Below are positions 49,710 to 59,201 of a stretch of 63,329 nt of DNA, in pieces. Position 1 is the stretch's first letter. Each line of letters begins with the position of its first letter. The notes under the pieces are model-generated. The model did not search any database, was not told where the DNA came from, and was given only the letters and a program-made list of their open reading frames with translations. The position numbers and the translations under genes are program-made. The stretch comes from Acrocarpospora catenulata (GTDB taxonomy: Bacteria > Actinomycetota > Actinomycetes > Streptosporangiales > Streptosporangiaceae), in assembly GCF_018476525.1 (NCBI RefSeq), contig NZ_JAHCST010000014.1:141619-204947 (forward strand), in the 5' to 3' direction.

Positions 49710-51155
49710 TCAGTCCGGAATGGCGGTCGGCGCGCTGCCGACGAGGCCGAGTGCCTTCTCGATCGCCGCGCCGATCGCCAGGAGCCGTGCGTCGCCGCGC
49801 GACGGGCCGACCACCTGGAGGCCCACGGGCAGCCCCGCCTCGGTGAAACCGCCCGGGGTGACGAGGGCGGGGTGGCCGGTCGCCGTGATCCGGTTGGCGA
49901 CCAGCTGCCAGCGGAAGTACCGGTCGAAGCGCACCCCGTCGATCTCGGGTACCCACTCCAGCTCCGCCGGGGGAGGCGGCACCGGGGTCGCGGGCAGCAC
50001 CAGCGCGTCCACGTCCGCCAGCAGGCGGGCGGTGTCCCGGAACAGTTCGGTGCGCCACGCGAACGCCTCGGCGAGCGTACGCGCGCTGGTCCCGCGGCCC
50101 TGTTCCACGTTGCGCAGGAAGTTCTCGCGGTAGTCCGCGCGCGCGGCCTCGGGCAGCGCGTCCACCCGCTCGTGGCCGTAGGAGAAGAACTCGAACATCT
50201 CGATCGTCTCCCAGGCCTGGTCGGCGCGGGAGAAGTCCGGTTCGCGGTCCATGACGGTCGCGCCGGCGGACTCCAGGGCGGCGCGGGCCCGTGCGTGCAC
50301 GGCGCGGATCTCCGGGTCGATCGGCAGGCCGCCGACGTCGGCGCTCCAGGCGAGGCGGAGCCCGCGCAGGTCGAGTTCGTCCAGGCAGGCCAGCCCGTAC
50401 GGATCCTCGATCCAGGACAGCGGCCACCGGCGGTCGTGCCCCGCGATCCCGCTCAGCAGCAGGGCCGCGTCGGCCGAGTCGCGGGCCATCGGGCCGAGCA
50501 CCCCGTGCGGGCTCCAGGCGTTGCCGGGACGGCCGCTCGGCACGGCTCCCGGGGTCGGGCGCAGGCCGACCACGTTGCAGAACGCCGCCGGGTAGCGGAT
50601 GCTGCCGCCGCTGTCGGAGCCGTCCGCGATCGGCAGCATCCCGCTGGCCAGGGCGGCCGCGGCCCCGCCGCTGCTGCCCCCGGCGTGCCGGGTGAGGTCC
50701 CACGGGTTGCGGGTGGTGCCGAAGACGGGGTTGAAGGTCAGGGTGCCGAGGCCCATCTCGGGGGTGTTGGTCTTCCCGATGATGAGCGCCCCGGCGCCGC
50801 GGAGGTGTTCGGCCAGGACGCTGTCGTGTGCCGCGGGCGGGGCGTCCGCGTGGACCGCGGAGCCGTGCACCGTCGGCAGGCCGGCGACGTCGACGAGGTC
50901 CTTCACCGCGGTGGGCAGCCCGTGCAGTGGGCCCAGCTCGTCCCCACGGGCGACGGCGCGGTCCGCCTCTTCCGCCATCGCCAGCGCCGTCTCCCGTGGC
51001 AGGGCGGAGACGATCGCGTTGAGCGAGCCGTTGAGCTGGTCGATGCGGTCGAGGTGGGCACGCATCACCTCGACGGCGGAGACGCGCCGCTCCCTGATGG
51101 CCGCCGCGAGGTCACGGGCCGGCCAGCGGTGCAGGGCGTCGGGGGAAGTGGTCAT
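49710..51155 (-). CDS. amidase (amidase-signature family)
   Basis: 481 residues. Ser-cisSer-Lys triad: Lys in PTAVKDLVDVAG, the two Ser in HAGGSSGGAAAALASG and the SDSGGSIRYPAAFC stretch. Hydrolyses amides (relatives include AtzF, GatA and urea-carboxylate hydrolases). Last gene of a leftward operon of three amide-related hydrolases; start overlaps the amidohydrolase stop by one base. Confidence 0.94.
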   Translation of the reverse strand: MTTSPDALHRWPARDLAAAIRERRVSAVEVMRAHLDRIDQLNGSLNAIVSALPRETALAMAEEADRAVARGDELGPLHGLPTAVKDLVDVAGLPTVHGSAVHADAPPAAHDSVLAEHLRGAGALIIGKTNTPEMGLGTLTFNPVFGTTRNPWDLTRHAGGSSGGAAAALASGMLPIADGSDSGGSIRYPAAFCNVVGLRPTPGAVPSGRPGNAWSPHGVLGPMARDSADAALLLSGIAGHDRRWPLSWIEDPYGLACLDELDLRGLRLAWSADVGGLPIDPEIRAVHARARAALESAGATVMDREPDFSRADQAWETIEMFEFFSYGHERVDALPEAARADYRENFLRNVEQGRGTSARTLAEAFAWRTELFRDTARLLADVDALVLPATPVPPPPAELEWVPEIDGVRFDRYFRWQLVANRITATGHPALVTPGGFTEAGLPVGLQVVGPSRGDARLLAIGAAIEKALGLVGSAPTAIPD

Positions 51156-52489
51156 CAGGACTCCCGGAAGACGGTTCGGCCGCCGACCTCGGTACGGAGC
51201 ACGCGTACCGAACGGAGGTCGTCGGCGGGCAGGGCGGTGGGGTCGCGGTCGACGGCGATCCAGTCGGCCAGGCGCCCGGCGCGCAGGACGCCGCGGTCGG
51301 CGCCCGCGAACGCGGCGTCGGCGGCGGAGCGGGTGTATCCGGCCAGCGCCTCCGCGACGGTGATCGCCTCGGTCGGGCCGAGCGGGTCGTCCCTGCGGTC
51401 GACGCGCCGGGTCACCGCCGTCCACATCAGCTGCCAGGGGTCGAAAGGGAAGAACGGCCCGTCGGAGCCGAGGGCCACCCTGGCCCCGGCGTCGAGCCAG
51501 GACCGGAGTGGGTTGATCGTGTCGGTCCGCGCGCCCAGCTCCTCGGCCAGCCGCGCGCCGTTGAACCAGGTGATGGACGGCTGCGCGCTCGCCACCAGAC
51601 CGAGCTCCGCGGCCCGGGCGATCGTGGCGGGGGCGACGTCGAGGTAGCCGTGGATGATCTGGAACCGGCCGTCGCGCAGCGAGCGCTCCCCGGCCGCGCG
51701 GGCGAGCAGGTCGACCACCTTGGCGACGGCGCCGCCGCCGACCGCGTGCACGCCCATCGACCAGCCGTACTCAATGCAGAAGCGGGCGAACTCGGCGAAG
51801 TCCTCGTCCGCGAGGAGCTGCCGTCCCGGCGACCCGGTGGACGGCCACGGCGCGTCCAGCAGCGCCTCGCTCTTCAGACCCTCGCCGTCGAAGTAGACCT
51901 TCACCCCGCCGATCCGCAGCACGTCATCGCCGAACCCGGTGTGCAGGCCGAGCCCGCTCAGCCGCCCGATCGCGTCCTCGACGGTGGGCGCCCGCGGCGT
52001 GCCCAGCCCGGGGTACGGCATCGCCGTCACCCGCACGGTGAGCTCGCCGCGCCGCCACGACTCCTGGTATCCGCGCAGCTCCGGCTCGGTGACCGCCGGA
52101 TCGACGACACCGGTGATCCCGAGCCCGTGGAGCAGCGGCTGGACCCGGCGCAGGGCGTCGGCGCGTTCCGCCGGCGACCGGGGGACGTCCCACTCCTCGC
52201 CGTGCCAGTCCCTGGCCATGATCTCCAGGAAACCGGGGACGTCGGGTTCGGCCCCGCCCGCGTCGTGCTCGAACTTGAGCGCCGCCCGGGCCAGGTGCAG
52301 GTGGGCGTCGATCAGGCCGGGCAGTACGGCGCCCGCGTCCGGCCTCTCGACGGCGGCCTCCGGGTAGGCGGCGCGCACCTCCGCGAGGGATCCGACGGCG
52401 GCGATCCGGCCCGCGACCACGGCCATGGCCTCGGCGACCGGCCGCTCGGGATCCATCGTGACCAGGTGCCCGGCCACGATCGTCGTCAT
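51155..52489 (-). CDS. YtcJ-like amidohydrolase
   Basis: 444 residues of the amidohydrolase_3 group: GLIDAHLHLA, GVKVYFDGEG (Lys expected to bridge the metals), MGVHAVGGGA, IIHGYLD, LGSDGPFFPFDP. Likely paralogue of the protein at 60313 (both open with AGxxxTMDPxRPxAEAM). Substrate could be an N-acyl, N-formyl or cyclic amide compound. It overlaps the gamma-glutamyltransferase stop by 4 nt. Confidence 0.92.
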   Translation of the reverse strand: MTTIVAGHLVTMDPERPVAEAMAVVAGRIAAVGSLAEVRAAYPEAAVERPDAGAVLPGLIDAHLHLARAALKFEHDAGGAEPDVPGFLEIMARDWHGEEWDVPRSPAERADALRRVQPLLHGLGITGVVDPAVTEPELRGYQESWRRGELTVRVTAMPYPGLGTPRAPTVEDAIGRLSGLGLHTGFGDDVLRIGGVKVYFDGEGLKSEALLDAPWPSTGSPGRQLLADEDFAEFARFCIEYGWSMGVHAVGGGAVAKVVDLLARAAGERSLRDGRFQIIHGYLDVAPATIARAAELGLVASAQPSITWFNGARLAEELGARTDTINPLRSWLDAGARVALGSDGPFFPFDPWQLMWTAVTRRVDRRDDPLGPTEAITVAEALAGYTRSAADAAFAGADRGVLRAGRLADWIAVDRDPTALPADDLRSVRVLRTEVGGRTVFRES

Positions 52490-54021
52490 CGGTGTCCCCC
52501 CTCGATCAGCTCGCCCGCGCCGTCGGCGCGGGGATCGCTCGCGGCGTCCAGCCGGGTCGTCCCGTCGGGCCCCACCCGGCGGCGAGTGAGCTGGACGTGC
52601 CCGGCGATGTCCTCAGGGCCGGTGCGTTCGTCGACCGGCAGCCCCATGGACCGCGCCGCGCGGAGCACCGCGTCGAGGCCGGGTTCGGCGACCAGGGTGG
52701 TGCGGTCGTGCCCGAGGTCCACGTCGCCGACGACCCAGCGTGGCTCGGCGAGCACCTCCGCGGGATCCTTGCCGGGGTCGGCGAGCAGGACGGGGGCGAC
52801 CTGCGCCAGGATCCACGGCTGGGCGCGGCCTCCTTGGCAGCCGATCGCGAGCACCCCGTCAGGGGAGTCGACGATCAGCGGGCAGAGCGTGTGCGGCGGC
52901 CGGGAGCCGGGGGTCAGCCGGGCCGGGCCGGCCGGGTCGAGACTGAAGGCCGCGCCGCGGTTGTGCAGGACGATGCCGGTCTCGGGTTCGAGCAGGCCCG
53001 CGCCGAAGGTCTGGAACACACTCTGGATCAGCACCACCGAGAGCCCCGAGTCGTCGCTCGCGGAAATCGCCACCGTGTCCCCATGGGCGGGCGGCTCCGA
53101 CCCCGGGGCCGTGGCGAGGGCCAGCGGGTTGAGGGCCAGGATCGCCGGGATGTTCACCGGCGCTGTTCGCGGGTCGCCGAGGTGGGAGGCGCGTACCTGG
53201 ATGGCCCGCAGGCAGGCGTCGAGCAGGGAGCCGGACGCGGCTGCGCTCGCCACGCCGAGCAGGAGGGGCCCAGCAGTCGGGGGCGGGGCGGCCCACCAGG
53301 TGTCCTGGCCGATCCGGGCGGACAGCGCGGGGACGACCTCCGCCTGGTGGGCGGCGAAGTCGGCGGCGGTGTGCAGGCCCCCGGTGGCGCGGAGTCCGGC
53401 GACCAGGCGTTCGGCGATCTCGCCGTGGTAGAAGCTCGCCGGGTCGTCGGCCAGGTGCGCGAGAGTGCGGGCGAGCGCGGGCTGGGTGAAGCGTGCGCCG
53501 GTGGGCAGCAGGTCGCCGTCGGGCGCGAAGAGGGCGCGCAGGCCGGGATCGGCGAGTACGGCCTCGCCCCGGCTGTCGAGCGCCCGCCGCAGCCCGTCCG
53601 TGACGGTGGATCCCCGCTCGGCCAGCCCTTGGGCGTACCGGAGAGAATCGCTCAGGGGGAGCCGGGCGCCCAGGCCCGCCAGTGCCTGCCAGCCTGCGAC
53701 GACACCGGGGACGGTGACGGTGTGCGGGCCCTGCCGCGGCATGGCGGGGCCAGGGAGCCGGTCAGAGGTGAGGGCGGCGGGCGCGGCTCCGGCCGACACG
53801 ACGGCCGTCGTCTCCGGGCCGTCCGGTCCGGCTTGGCGGACCAGCGCCACCAGGTCGCCGCCGAGCGCGCACTGGTGCGGGTAGACGACGGTCAGGGCGG
53901 TGGCGGCGGCGAGGGCGGCGTCGAGCGCGTTGCCTCTCGCGGACACCGCGTGCCGGCCGGCGTCGATGGCCGCACGATGTGGTGCCGCTAGGGCAACTTT
54001 GGATCCGATCGGCGTACTCAT
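52486..54021 (-). CDS. gamma-glutamyltransferase-like protein
   Basis: 511 residues, no signal peptide, so cytoplasmic (classical GGTs are exported). NAxDAAxA-type start (RGNALDAALAAATAL) and the autoprocessing Thr region AHGDTVAISASDDSG, followed by FGAGLLEPETGIVLHNRGAA. Cytoplasmic GGT-like enzymes cleave gamma-glutamyl or other amide bonds, including gamma-glutamylated amines in amine catabolism. First gene of the operon; a paired operator covers its start codon. Confidence 0.9.
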   Translation of the reverse strand: MSTPIGSKVALAAPHRAAIDAGRHAVSARGNALDAALAAATALTVVYPHQCALGGDLVALVRQAGPDGPETTAVVSAGAAPAALTSDRLPGPAMPRQGPHTVTVPGVVAGWQALAGLGARLPLSDSLRYAQGLAERGSTVTDGLRRALDSRGEAVLADPGLRALFAPDGDLLPTGARFTQPALARTLAHLADDPASFYHGEIAERLVAGLRATGGLHTAADFAAHQAEVVPALSARIGQDTWWAAPPPTAGPLLLGVASAAASGSLLDACLRAIQVRASHLGDPRTAPVNIPAILALNPLALATAPGSEPPAHGDTVAISASDDSGLSVVLIQSVFQTFGAGLLEPETGIVLHNRGAAFSLDPAGPARLTPGSRPPHTLCPLIVDSPDGVLAIGCQGGRAQPWILAQVAPVLLADPGKDPAEVLAEPRWVVGDVDLGHDRTTLVAEPGLDAVLRAARSMGLPVDERTGPEDIAGHVQLTRRRVGPDGTTRLDAASDPRADGAGELIEGGHR

Positions 54022-54027
54022 GGATTC
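54001..54027. promoter_or_regulatory. paired GGATCC operator, site 3
   Basis: GGATCC at 54001 and GGATTC at 54022, 21 bp apart, spanning the start codon of the leftward GGT-like gene and about 130 nt before the rightward MFS gene. A possible -10 hexamer TACAAT (54095) for the rightward gene is nearby. Confidence 0.6.
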
Positions 54028-54160
54028 AGTATGCGGAGAATCACGTCAAAATGGGATGAACATCAGCCAACTGTGTTGATAATCGAGACATGGATACAAT
54101 CGTCGCGTCTCATAGCTTCCCCGGCGAGAACGCGGATCTCAACTCAGCCGACCGCCGCGG

Positions 54161-55432
54161 ATGAGGCGGGGTGGCGCGCCGCGCTTCTCGACGCCCGCCT
54201 TCTGGCTGATCTTCGTTTCGTCCTCGCTCAGCAACGTCGCCTACAGCAGCACGGCGCCCGTGCTGCCACGCTACGTGGTGGAGGTGCTCGGCGGCGGCCC
54301 CGCCCTGGTCGGGGCGCTGGTCGGGCTCTCCCCGATCGCGTCGCTCGTGGTCCAGCCGTTCGCCGGCGTACTGGCCGACCGGTACGGCTACCGCGTGGTC
54401 TCGGTGGCCAGCGGCCTGCTCGGCTCCGTCGGCGTGCTGTTCCTGGTCCTGTCGGCCACCGTCCCCGGCGTCGCCGCGGGCCGGGTGCTCTTCGGGGCGG
54501 GCGGCTCGGCGATCGCGACGGCGCTGATGGCCTGGGTGCTCGCGATCGTCCCCGCCGAGCGGCGCGGGCAGGCGCTGGGGGTGTTCGGCCTCGGCGTGTG
54601 GATCGGGCTCGCCCTCGGGCCCGTGGTCGGCGAGAACACCTTCCATCTGGCCGGGTTCGGCGCGGTCTGGCTGGTCTGCGGGGCGCTGCAACTGGGGTCC
54701 GTGCTCGCCGCGCTGGTCGTCCGGCACCGGGCCGACGGATTCCCGCCGGAGGAGACCGCGGTCGTGACGGGGGAGAACCTGGCCGGTGGCGCGGCGGGTC
54801 CCACCGACGGCGCGCCCAATAGTGCGCCCAGTGCGCCCATCACGCCCGGCTGGCGGGTCGCGGTGCGGTCGGTGACCCTCGCCGGAGTGGTCGCGGGCCT
54901 GGTCTGGGCCACCGAGGGTGTGCTGCTCACCTACCTGGTGCTGCACCTGGAGTCCCGGGGGATCCGGCCGGACGGCGTGTTCGGCGGGGCGAGCGTGTTC
55001 ACCGTCTTCGCGGCCTCGGTGGTGCTGGCCCGGCTGGCGGTCGGAACGCTGCCCGACCGGATCGGCGCCCGGCGGTCGGCCGCGCTGGCGTTGAGCTGCG
55101 TGGCCGCCGGGCTGCTGGTGGTCGCGGCGGCGGGGTCGTTCGCGCTGGCCGCCGTCGGCGCGGTGGTGCTCGGGGTGGGGTTCGCCCCGTTGTTCCCGTC
55201 CCTCACCATGATCGCCACAGAACGGCTGCCGTCGAGCCTGCGCGCCACCGGGCTCGGCTTCTTCAACGCGTACATCGCGGTCGGGCTGGCCGGGGGTTCG
55301 TTCGTCGGCGGTGTGCTGTCCGGCTGGTGGGGGGAGTGGTCGGCGTTCGTGGCCGCCGCCGCCCTGGCCGTGGCCGGGCTCGGCGTGCTCGCCGCCGAGC
55401 CTGGACACGGCCTGCGCACCTGGCGCCGCTGA
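54161..55432 (+). CDS. MFS transporter
   Basis: 423 residues with 12 likely membrane segments and MFS loop motif GVLADRYGYRVV between segments 2 and 3. Resembles drug/metabolite exporters or importers of the DHA1 type. Divergent from the GGT operon and probably under the same regulator; may move the substrate or a toxic intermediate. Confidence 0.9.
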   Translation: MRRGGAPRFSTPAFWLIFVSSSLSNVAYSSTAPVLPRYVVEVLGGGPALVGALVGLSPIASLVVQPFAGVLADRYGYRVVSVASGLLGSVGVLFLVLSATVPGVAAGRVLFGAGGSAIATALMAWVLAIVPAERRGQALGVFGLGVWIGLALGPVVGENTFHLAGFGAVWLVCGALQLGSVLAALVVRHRADGFPPEETAVVTGENLAGGAAGPTDGAPNSAPSAPITPGWRVAVRSVTLAGVVAGLVWATEGVLLTYLVLHLESRGIRPDGVFGGASVFTVFAASVVLARLAVGTLPDRIGARRSAALALSCVAAGLLVVAAAGSFALAAVGAVVLGVGFAPLFPSLTMIATERLPSSLRATGLGFFNAYIAVGLAGGSFVGGVLSGWWGEWSAFVAAAALAVAGLGVLAAEPGHGLRTWRR

Positions 55433-56041
55433 CTAAGGGATCGCCACCGGCTCACGGGCGTCGAGCCACGCCGTCACCTCTTCGCTGGTCACCAGCGCGT
55501 CCCGCTGGAGGTACTGGACGGCCTCCAGCGCGGCGTCGTGGGCGCGCTGCGAGGAGCCGCCGACGCAGTCGGTCAGCACCTTGACGTGGTAGTCGTGCTG
55601 GTGCGCGTCCACCGCCGTGTAGTGGATGCAGACGTCGGTCAGCCCGCCGATCAGCAGCACGGTCTCGGCCCGGTACGCCTTGAGCACGATCTCCAGCTCG
55701 GTGCCGAAGAACGCCGAGTAGCGGCGCTTGCGGATCAGGAACTCCTCGGGCCGGGGCCGGATGTGCGGCGCCAGCTCGGTCTCCGGCCAGCCCTCGACGC
55801 AGTGCGGGCCCTCCACACCGTCCAGCTCGCGCCCGATGTCGACCAGCGAGGGCTTGTGGACCTCCTGGATGAACACGACGGGGACACCCTTGGCGCGGCA
55901 GTCGTCGATCAGCTTCTCGACCCGCGCGACACGTTCGTACCGGCCGCCCATGTGCGGGATCTCGGTCCGGGACTCCGCCTCGGGCACCCCGCCGCCCTGG
56001 ATGTCGACCACGATGAGGACGGCGTTTCCAATGATCTCCAT
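55433..56041 (-). CDS. isochorismatase-fold cysteine hydrolase
   Basis: 202 residues from ATG 56041. Asp-Lys-Cys triad: VLIVVDIQGG, IRKRRYSAF, GGLTDVCIHYTAVDA. This subgroup includes N-carbamoyl/ureidoacrylate (RutB) and biuret amidohydrolases. Starts 3 nt after the cupin stop. Fits a late amide-cleaving step. Confidence 0.92.
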   Translation of the reverse strand: MEIIGNAVLIVVDIQGGGVPEAESRTEIPHMGGRYERVARVEKLIDDCRAKGVPVVFIQEVHKPSLVDIGRELDGVEGPHCVEGWPETELAPHIRPRPEEFLIRKRRYSAFFGTELEIVLKAYRAETVLLIGGLTDVCIHYTAVDAHQHDYHVKVLTDCVGGSSQRAHDAALEAVQYLQRDALVTSEEVTAWLDAREPVAIP

Positions 56042-56043
56042 GC

Positions 56044-56409
56044 TCAGGCCTCCTTGTAGACGACGTAAACCTTGCGCAGCCGCTCGTGCACGGTCCACTC
56101 CCCGGTCCAGCCGATGGGGAAGTAGGCGGTGCTGCCCGCGGCCAGTTCTACCGGCTCCCCGCCGTCGCGCCGCACGGTCATCCGCCCGGCCAGCACGTGG
56201 ATGATCTCGCCACGGGTGTCGAACTCCCACCGGGAGCGGCCCGGCTCGCTCTCCCAGATGCCGGAGATGACGGTGCGCGCCTCGTTGGTGAAGTCCACCC
56301 GGCTGCGCACCAGCACCTCGCCGTCGAGCGGGGTGGCGCTCGGCGGCGCGAGGGGTTTCTCGGCGAGTTCGCCCGCGGCGACCTCCAGCGGCCGATTGGT
56401 CAGAGTCAC
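56044..56409 (-). CDS. cupin-domain protein
   Basis: 121 residues from GTG 56409 (GAGGAG upstream). Single small beta-barrel with RSRWEFDTRGEIIHVLAGRM and STAYFPIGWTGEWTVHERLR, the pattern of (S)-ureidoglycine/ectoine-type and DUF861 cupins. May be a small lyase, hydrolase or binding protein. First gene of a two-gene operon beside the dimethylformamidase genes. Confidence 0.85.
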   Translation of the reverse strand: MTLTNRPLEVAAGELAEKPLAPPSATPLDGEVLVRSRVDFTNEARTVISGIWESEPGRSRWEFDTRGEIIHVLAGRMTVRRDGGEPVELAAGSTAYFPIGWTGEWTVHERLRKVYVVYKEA

Positions 56410-56443
56410 GGTGGCACTCCTCGGGGGGTTAGACGTCAGATCT

Positions 56444-56470
56444 GGATCCTAAATCATCTTGCTAGGATCC
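56444..56470. promoter_or_regulatory. paired GGATCC operator, site 4
   Basis: GGATCC at 56444 and 56465, exactly 21 bp apart, centred in the 91-bp gap between the leftward cupin and rightward dimethylformamidase operons. Confidence 0.75.
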
Positions 56471-56500
56471 AGAATGGTCACTTGTCTGAGGGGAGCCCGC

Positions 56501-56833
56501 ATGGTCCTGAGCGTCCAGGACGAGTTCATCCGCGCCAACCGGATCCGCGCCCTCGTCACCCCGGAGCTGCTGGCCGAGGCACGCGCCAACCCGCCGCGCG
56601 GCAGGCAGTCCGCCGCGCTGGTCGAGGTGCTGGACTTCCTGCGCCGCAACCCCGACCCCGAACTGCCGCGGTACGCCGTGCTGCGGACACCGGACGGCTT
56701 CGCGGTCGTCCGCCGCGCCCCGGTCCGCGGCGCGCCACCGACGCCGGACGGTGCCGATCGGTACCCCACCCGCCAGGAGGCCGAGCACGCGGTGCTGCTG
56801 CGCAGGCTGCGGGACTACGAGGTGCTTTCGTGA
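56501..56833 (+). CDS. dmfA1: N,N-dimethylformamidase-like small subunit
   Basis: 110 residues from ATG 56501 with TGAGGGGAG upstream. Mostly helical, no known catalytic residues. Identified mainly from position directly before, and overlapping, the large subunit, and from size near the ~130-residue small subunit of known dimethylformamidases (RNPDPELPRYAVLRTPDGFA). It would stabilise the large subunit. Confidence 0.75.
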   Translation: MVLSVQDEFIRANRIRALVTPELLAEARANPPRGRQSAALVEVLDFLRRNPDPELPRYAVLRTPDGFAVVRRAPVRGAPPTPDGADRYPTRQEAEHAVLLRRLRDYEVLS

Positions 56834-59064
56834 GCGGGCGTCTCGGGGTAATGGGGTACACCGACCGGATCTCCTACCGGCCAGGCGACGACGTGACCTG
56901 CTACGTGAGCACCACCGCGGCCGAGTGGACCGCCCGGCTGGTCCGCCTGTTCGCGCTGTCGATCCCGAGCGCGGGTATGCCACGGCGGATCGAGCCGGTG
57001 CCAGGGGTCGCTCCGATCACCCGTCCGGGGATCGCGCAGGAGACAGTCGTGGGCTCGTCTGTGCGAGTCGAGGACTTCCCTGTTGTTGGACCCGCCGGGC
57101 TGACCGTGGCCGTCGCGGTGATGCCGACCCGGCCGGGTGTGGACGCCCAGTCGGTGCTCGCGCACTGGGACGGGACGGCGGGCTGGACGCTCGGTCTGGC
57201 CGCCGACGGGCGGGCGCGGCTCGTGGTGGCAACGGAGGCGGGCGTGGTCGAGCTGGTCGCCGGGGCGCCGCTGGTGTCCGGGTGCTGGTACGAGCTGCGG
57301 GCCTCGATCGGCGGCGTCGCAGGGGCGGCCGTCGAGCTGGAGGTCGCCTCGTGTGGCACGTTCGAGTCCGACAGGGTGGTGCTGCCCCGCACCGCCCCGG
57401 CTCAGGCCGAGACCCGGCTGCCCGGGGATCCCCTTCTCCCGGAGGGCGTCCCACTGCGCTGGGCGCGGCGGTCGGAGCGCGGTGAGCGGGATGAGCGTTA
57501 CGACGGGCGGGTCGAGAACCCGGTCATCGTCGGGCGGGCGGGGGCGCCCGGCGACCGGGGAACGCTCGCCGCGCATCCGGACGTCGTCGCCGCCTGGGAT
57601 CTGGCGGCGGGTATCGGTCCCAGGGGCGTCAGCCGTACCGGGCATGTCGCCGACGCCGGGCCGTACGGGCGGCACGGGACGGCGGTACACCACCCGCAAC
57701 GCGCAGTGACCGCGTCAGGCTGGACGGGAGACGTCACCGACTTCCGGTTCGCTCCCGATCAATACGCCGCGATCCACTTCCACCGGGACGATATGACCGA
57801 CTGCGGCTGGCGTGACCAGGCTGTACTCCGCCTGCCGGACGACCTGCCGAGCGGCGTCTACGCGCTGGAGCTGACCGACACCGACGGCGCCGCCGACACG
57901 GTGCCGGTGTTCGTCCGCCCGGCCGAGGGGGCGCGCCCCGCGCCGGTGTTGCTCGTCCTGCCCACCAACAGCTACCTCGCCTACGGCAACGACCACGTCG
58001 GGGTGGACAGCCCGCGCACCCAGGTGTGGACCCAGCAGGTCCCGGCCCTGGACGACTTCGAGCTGTTCCGGGACGCCCACCGCGAGCTCGGCTACTCCCT
58101 GTACGAGGCGCACGCCGACGGCACCGGCGTCTGCTACTCCAGCTGGCGGCGCCCGCTGCTCACCCTGCGCGAGCGCGTCTACGACCACAACGCGCCGGTC
58201 TGGCAGTTCACCGGCGACATGCAGCTGGTCGACTGGCTCGACCGGGCCGGCCTCGCGTTCGACGTCGCCACCGACCGGGACCTGCACCGCGAGGGCGTCG
58301 GCCTGCTCTCGGAGTACGCCGTGGTCCTCACCGGGACGCATCCGGAATATCCCACCCTGGAGATGCTGACCGCCTACGAGGAGTACGCGGCCACCGGCGG
58401 GCGGCTCTGCTACCTCGGCGGCAACGGGATGTACTGGGTGACCGGCGTCGATCCGCAGGACGAGCAGGTGATCGAGATCCGGCGGTGGGGCGGCACCCAG
58501 GCCTGGCTGGCCGAGCCCGGCGAGTACCACCTGGGGTTCACCGGCCAGCAGGGCGGCATCTGGCGGTTCCGTGGCCGGGCGCCGCAGAAGACCTTCGGGG
58601 TCGGGTTCGTCGCCGCGGGCAACCCGGGCTCGGGGGCCCCGTACCGCCGGATCGCCTACGACCCCGCCACCGACTGGGTGTTCGACGGCGTCCGCGCCCG
58701 GGACTTCGGCGCCGACGGCGTGTCGGGCGGCGCGGCCGGGCTGGAGATCGATTCGGCCGGCCCGCTGCTGGGCACCGCGGACGAGGCGATCGTGCTCGCG
58801 ACCTCGGTCGGACACGACGACGACATGCTGGAGGCCAGGGAGAACTTCAACATGACCAGCCGAGTGCTGGGCGGCGGGCGGAACCCGCGGGTCCACGCGG
58901 ACCTGGTGCTCGTGCCCCGGGCCGGTGGGGGAGCGGTCTTCTCGGTCGGGTCCATCGCGTTCGCGGGGGCGCTCCGTGAGCTCGACGGGGAGGTCAGCCG
59001 GCTGCTCGGCAACGTGGTCCGCAGGTTCGCCTCGGGGGCGCCGGTGCTGGACGAGCCGGGGTGA
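56830..59064 (+). CDS. dmfA2: N,N-dimethylformamidase-like large subunit
   Basis: 744 residues from GTG 56830 (GTGA overlap; ATG 56851 also possible). N-terminal beta-sandwich domains with a laminin-like concanavalin segment (~70-290), then the catalytic region. Candidate mononuclear iron ligands match the known Tyr/His/Glu/Glu set: the Tyr in LPTNSYLAYGND, His-x-Glu in TGTHPEYPT and Glu in EARENFNM. The known enzyme splits dimethylformamide into formate and dimethylamine; the true substrate here may be another formamide or N-alkyl amide. Identification from memory of the family, domain length and these motifs. Confidence 0.85.
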   Translation: MSGRLGVMGYTDRISYRPGDDVTCYVSTTAAEWTARLVRLFALSIPSAGMPRRIEPVPGVAPITRPGIAQETVVGSSVRVEDFPVVGPAGLTVAVAVMPTRPGVDAQSVLAHWDGTAGWTLGLAADGRARLVVATEAGVVELVAGAPLVSGCWYELRASIGGVAGAAVELEVASCGTFESDRVVLPRTAPAQAETRLPGDPLLPEGVPLRWARRSERGERDERYDGRVENPVIVGRAGAPGDRGTLAAHPDVVAAWDLAAGIGPRGVSRTGHVADAGPYGRHGTAVHHPQRAVTASGWTGDVTDFRFAPDQYAAIHFHRDDMTDCGWRDQAVLRLPDDLPSGVYALELTDTDGAADTVPVFVRPAEGARPAPVLLVLPTNSYLAYGNDHVGVDSPRTQVWTQQVPALDDFELFRDAHRELGYSLYEAHADGTGVCYSSWRRPLLTLRERVYDHNAPVWQFTGDMQLVDWLDRAGLAFDVATDRDLHREGVGLLSEYAVVLTGTHPEYPTLEMLTAYEEYAATGGRLCYLGGNGMYWVTGVDPQDEQVIEIRRWGGTQAWLAEPGEYHLGFTGQQGGIWRFRGRAPQKTFGVGFVAAGNPGSGAPYRRIAYDPATDWVFDGVRARDFGADGVSGGAAGLEIDSAGPLLGTADEAIVLATSVGHDDDMLEARENFNMTSRVLGGGRNPRVHADLVLVPRAGGGAVFSVGSIAFAGALRELDGEVSRLLGNVVRRFASGAPVLDEPG

Positions 59065-59117
59065 CCGAAATCCGATACCTGTCCTTAACCTACGGATGCA
59101 TCCTAGGCGCTTAAATG

Positions 59118-59144
59118 GGATCCAAGACGCCTCAAACTGAATCC
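59118..59144. promoter_or_regulatory. paired GGATCC operator, site 5
   Basis: GGATCC at 59118 and GAATCC at 59139, 21 bp apart, in the 137-bp gap before the binding-protein gene. A further partial repeat (GGATGCATCC, 59094-59103) lies just upstream. Confidence 0.7.
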
Positions 59145-59201
59145 ACGATCCCCTGAGGTATCTGCGCCACCGCAGCGTCCCGACTTGGAGGCTCGAAGCC
59201 T

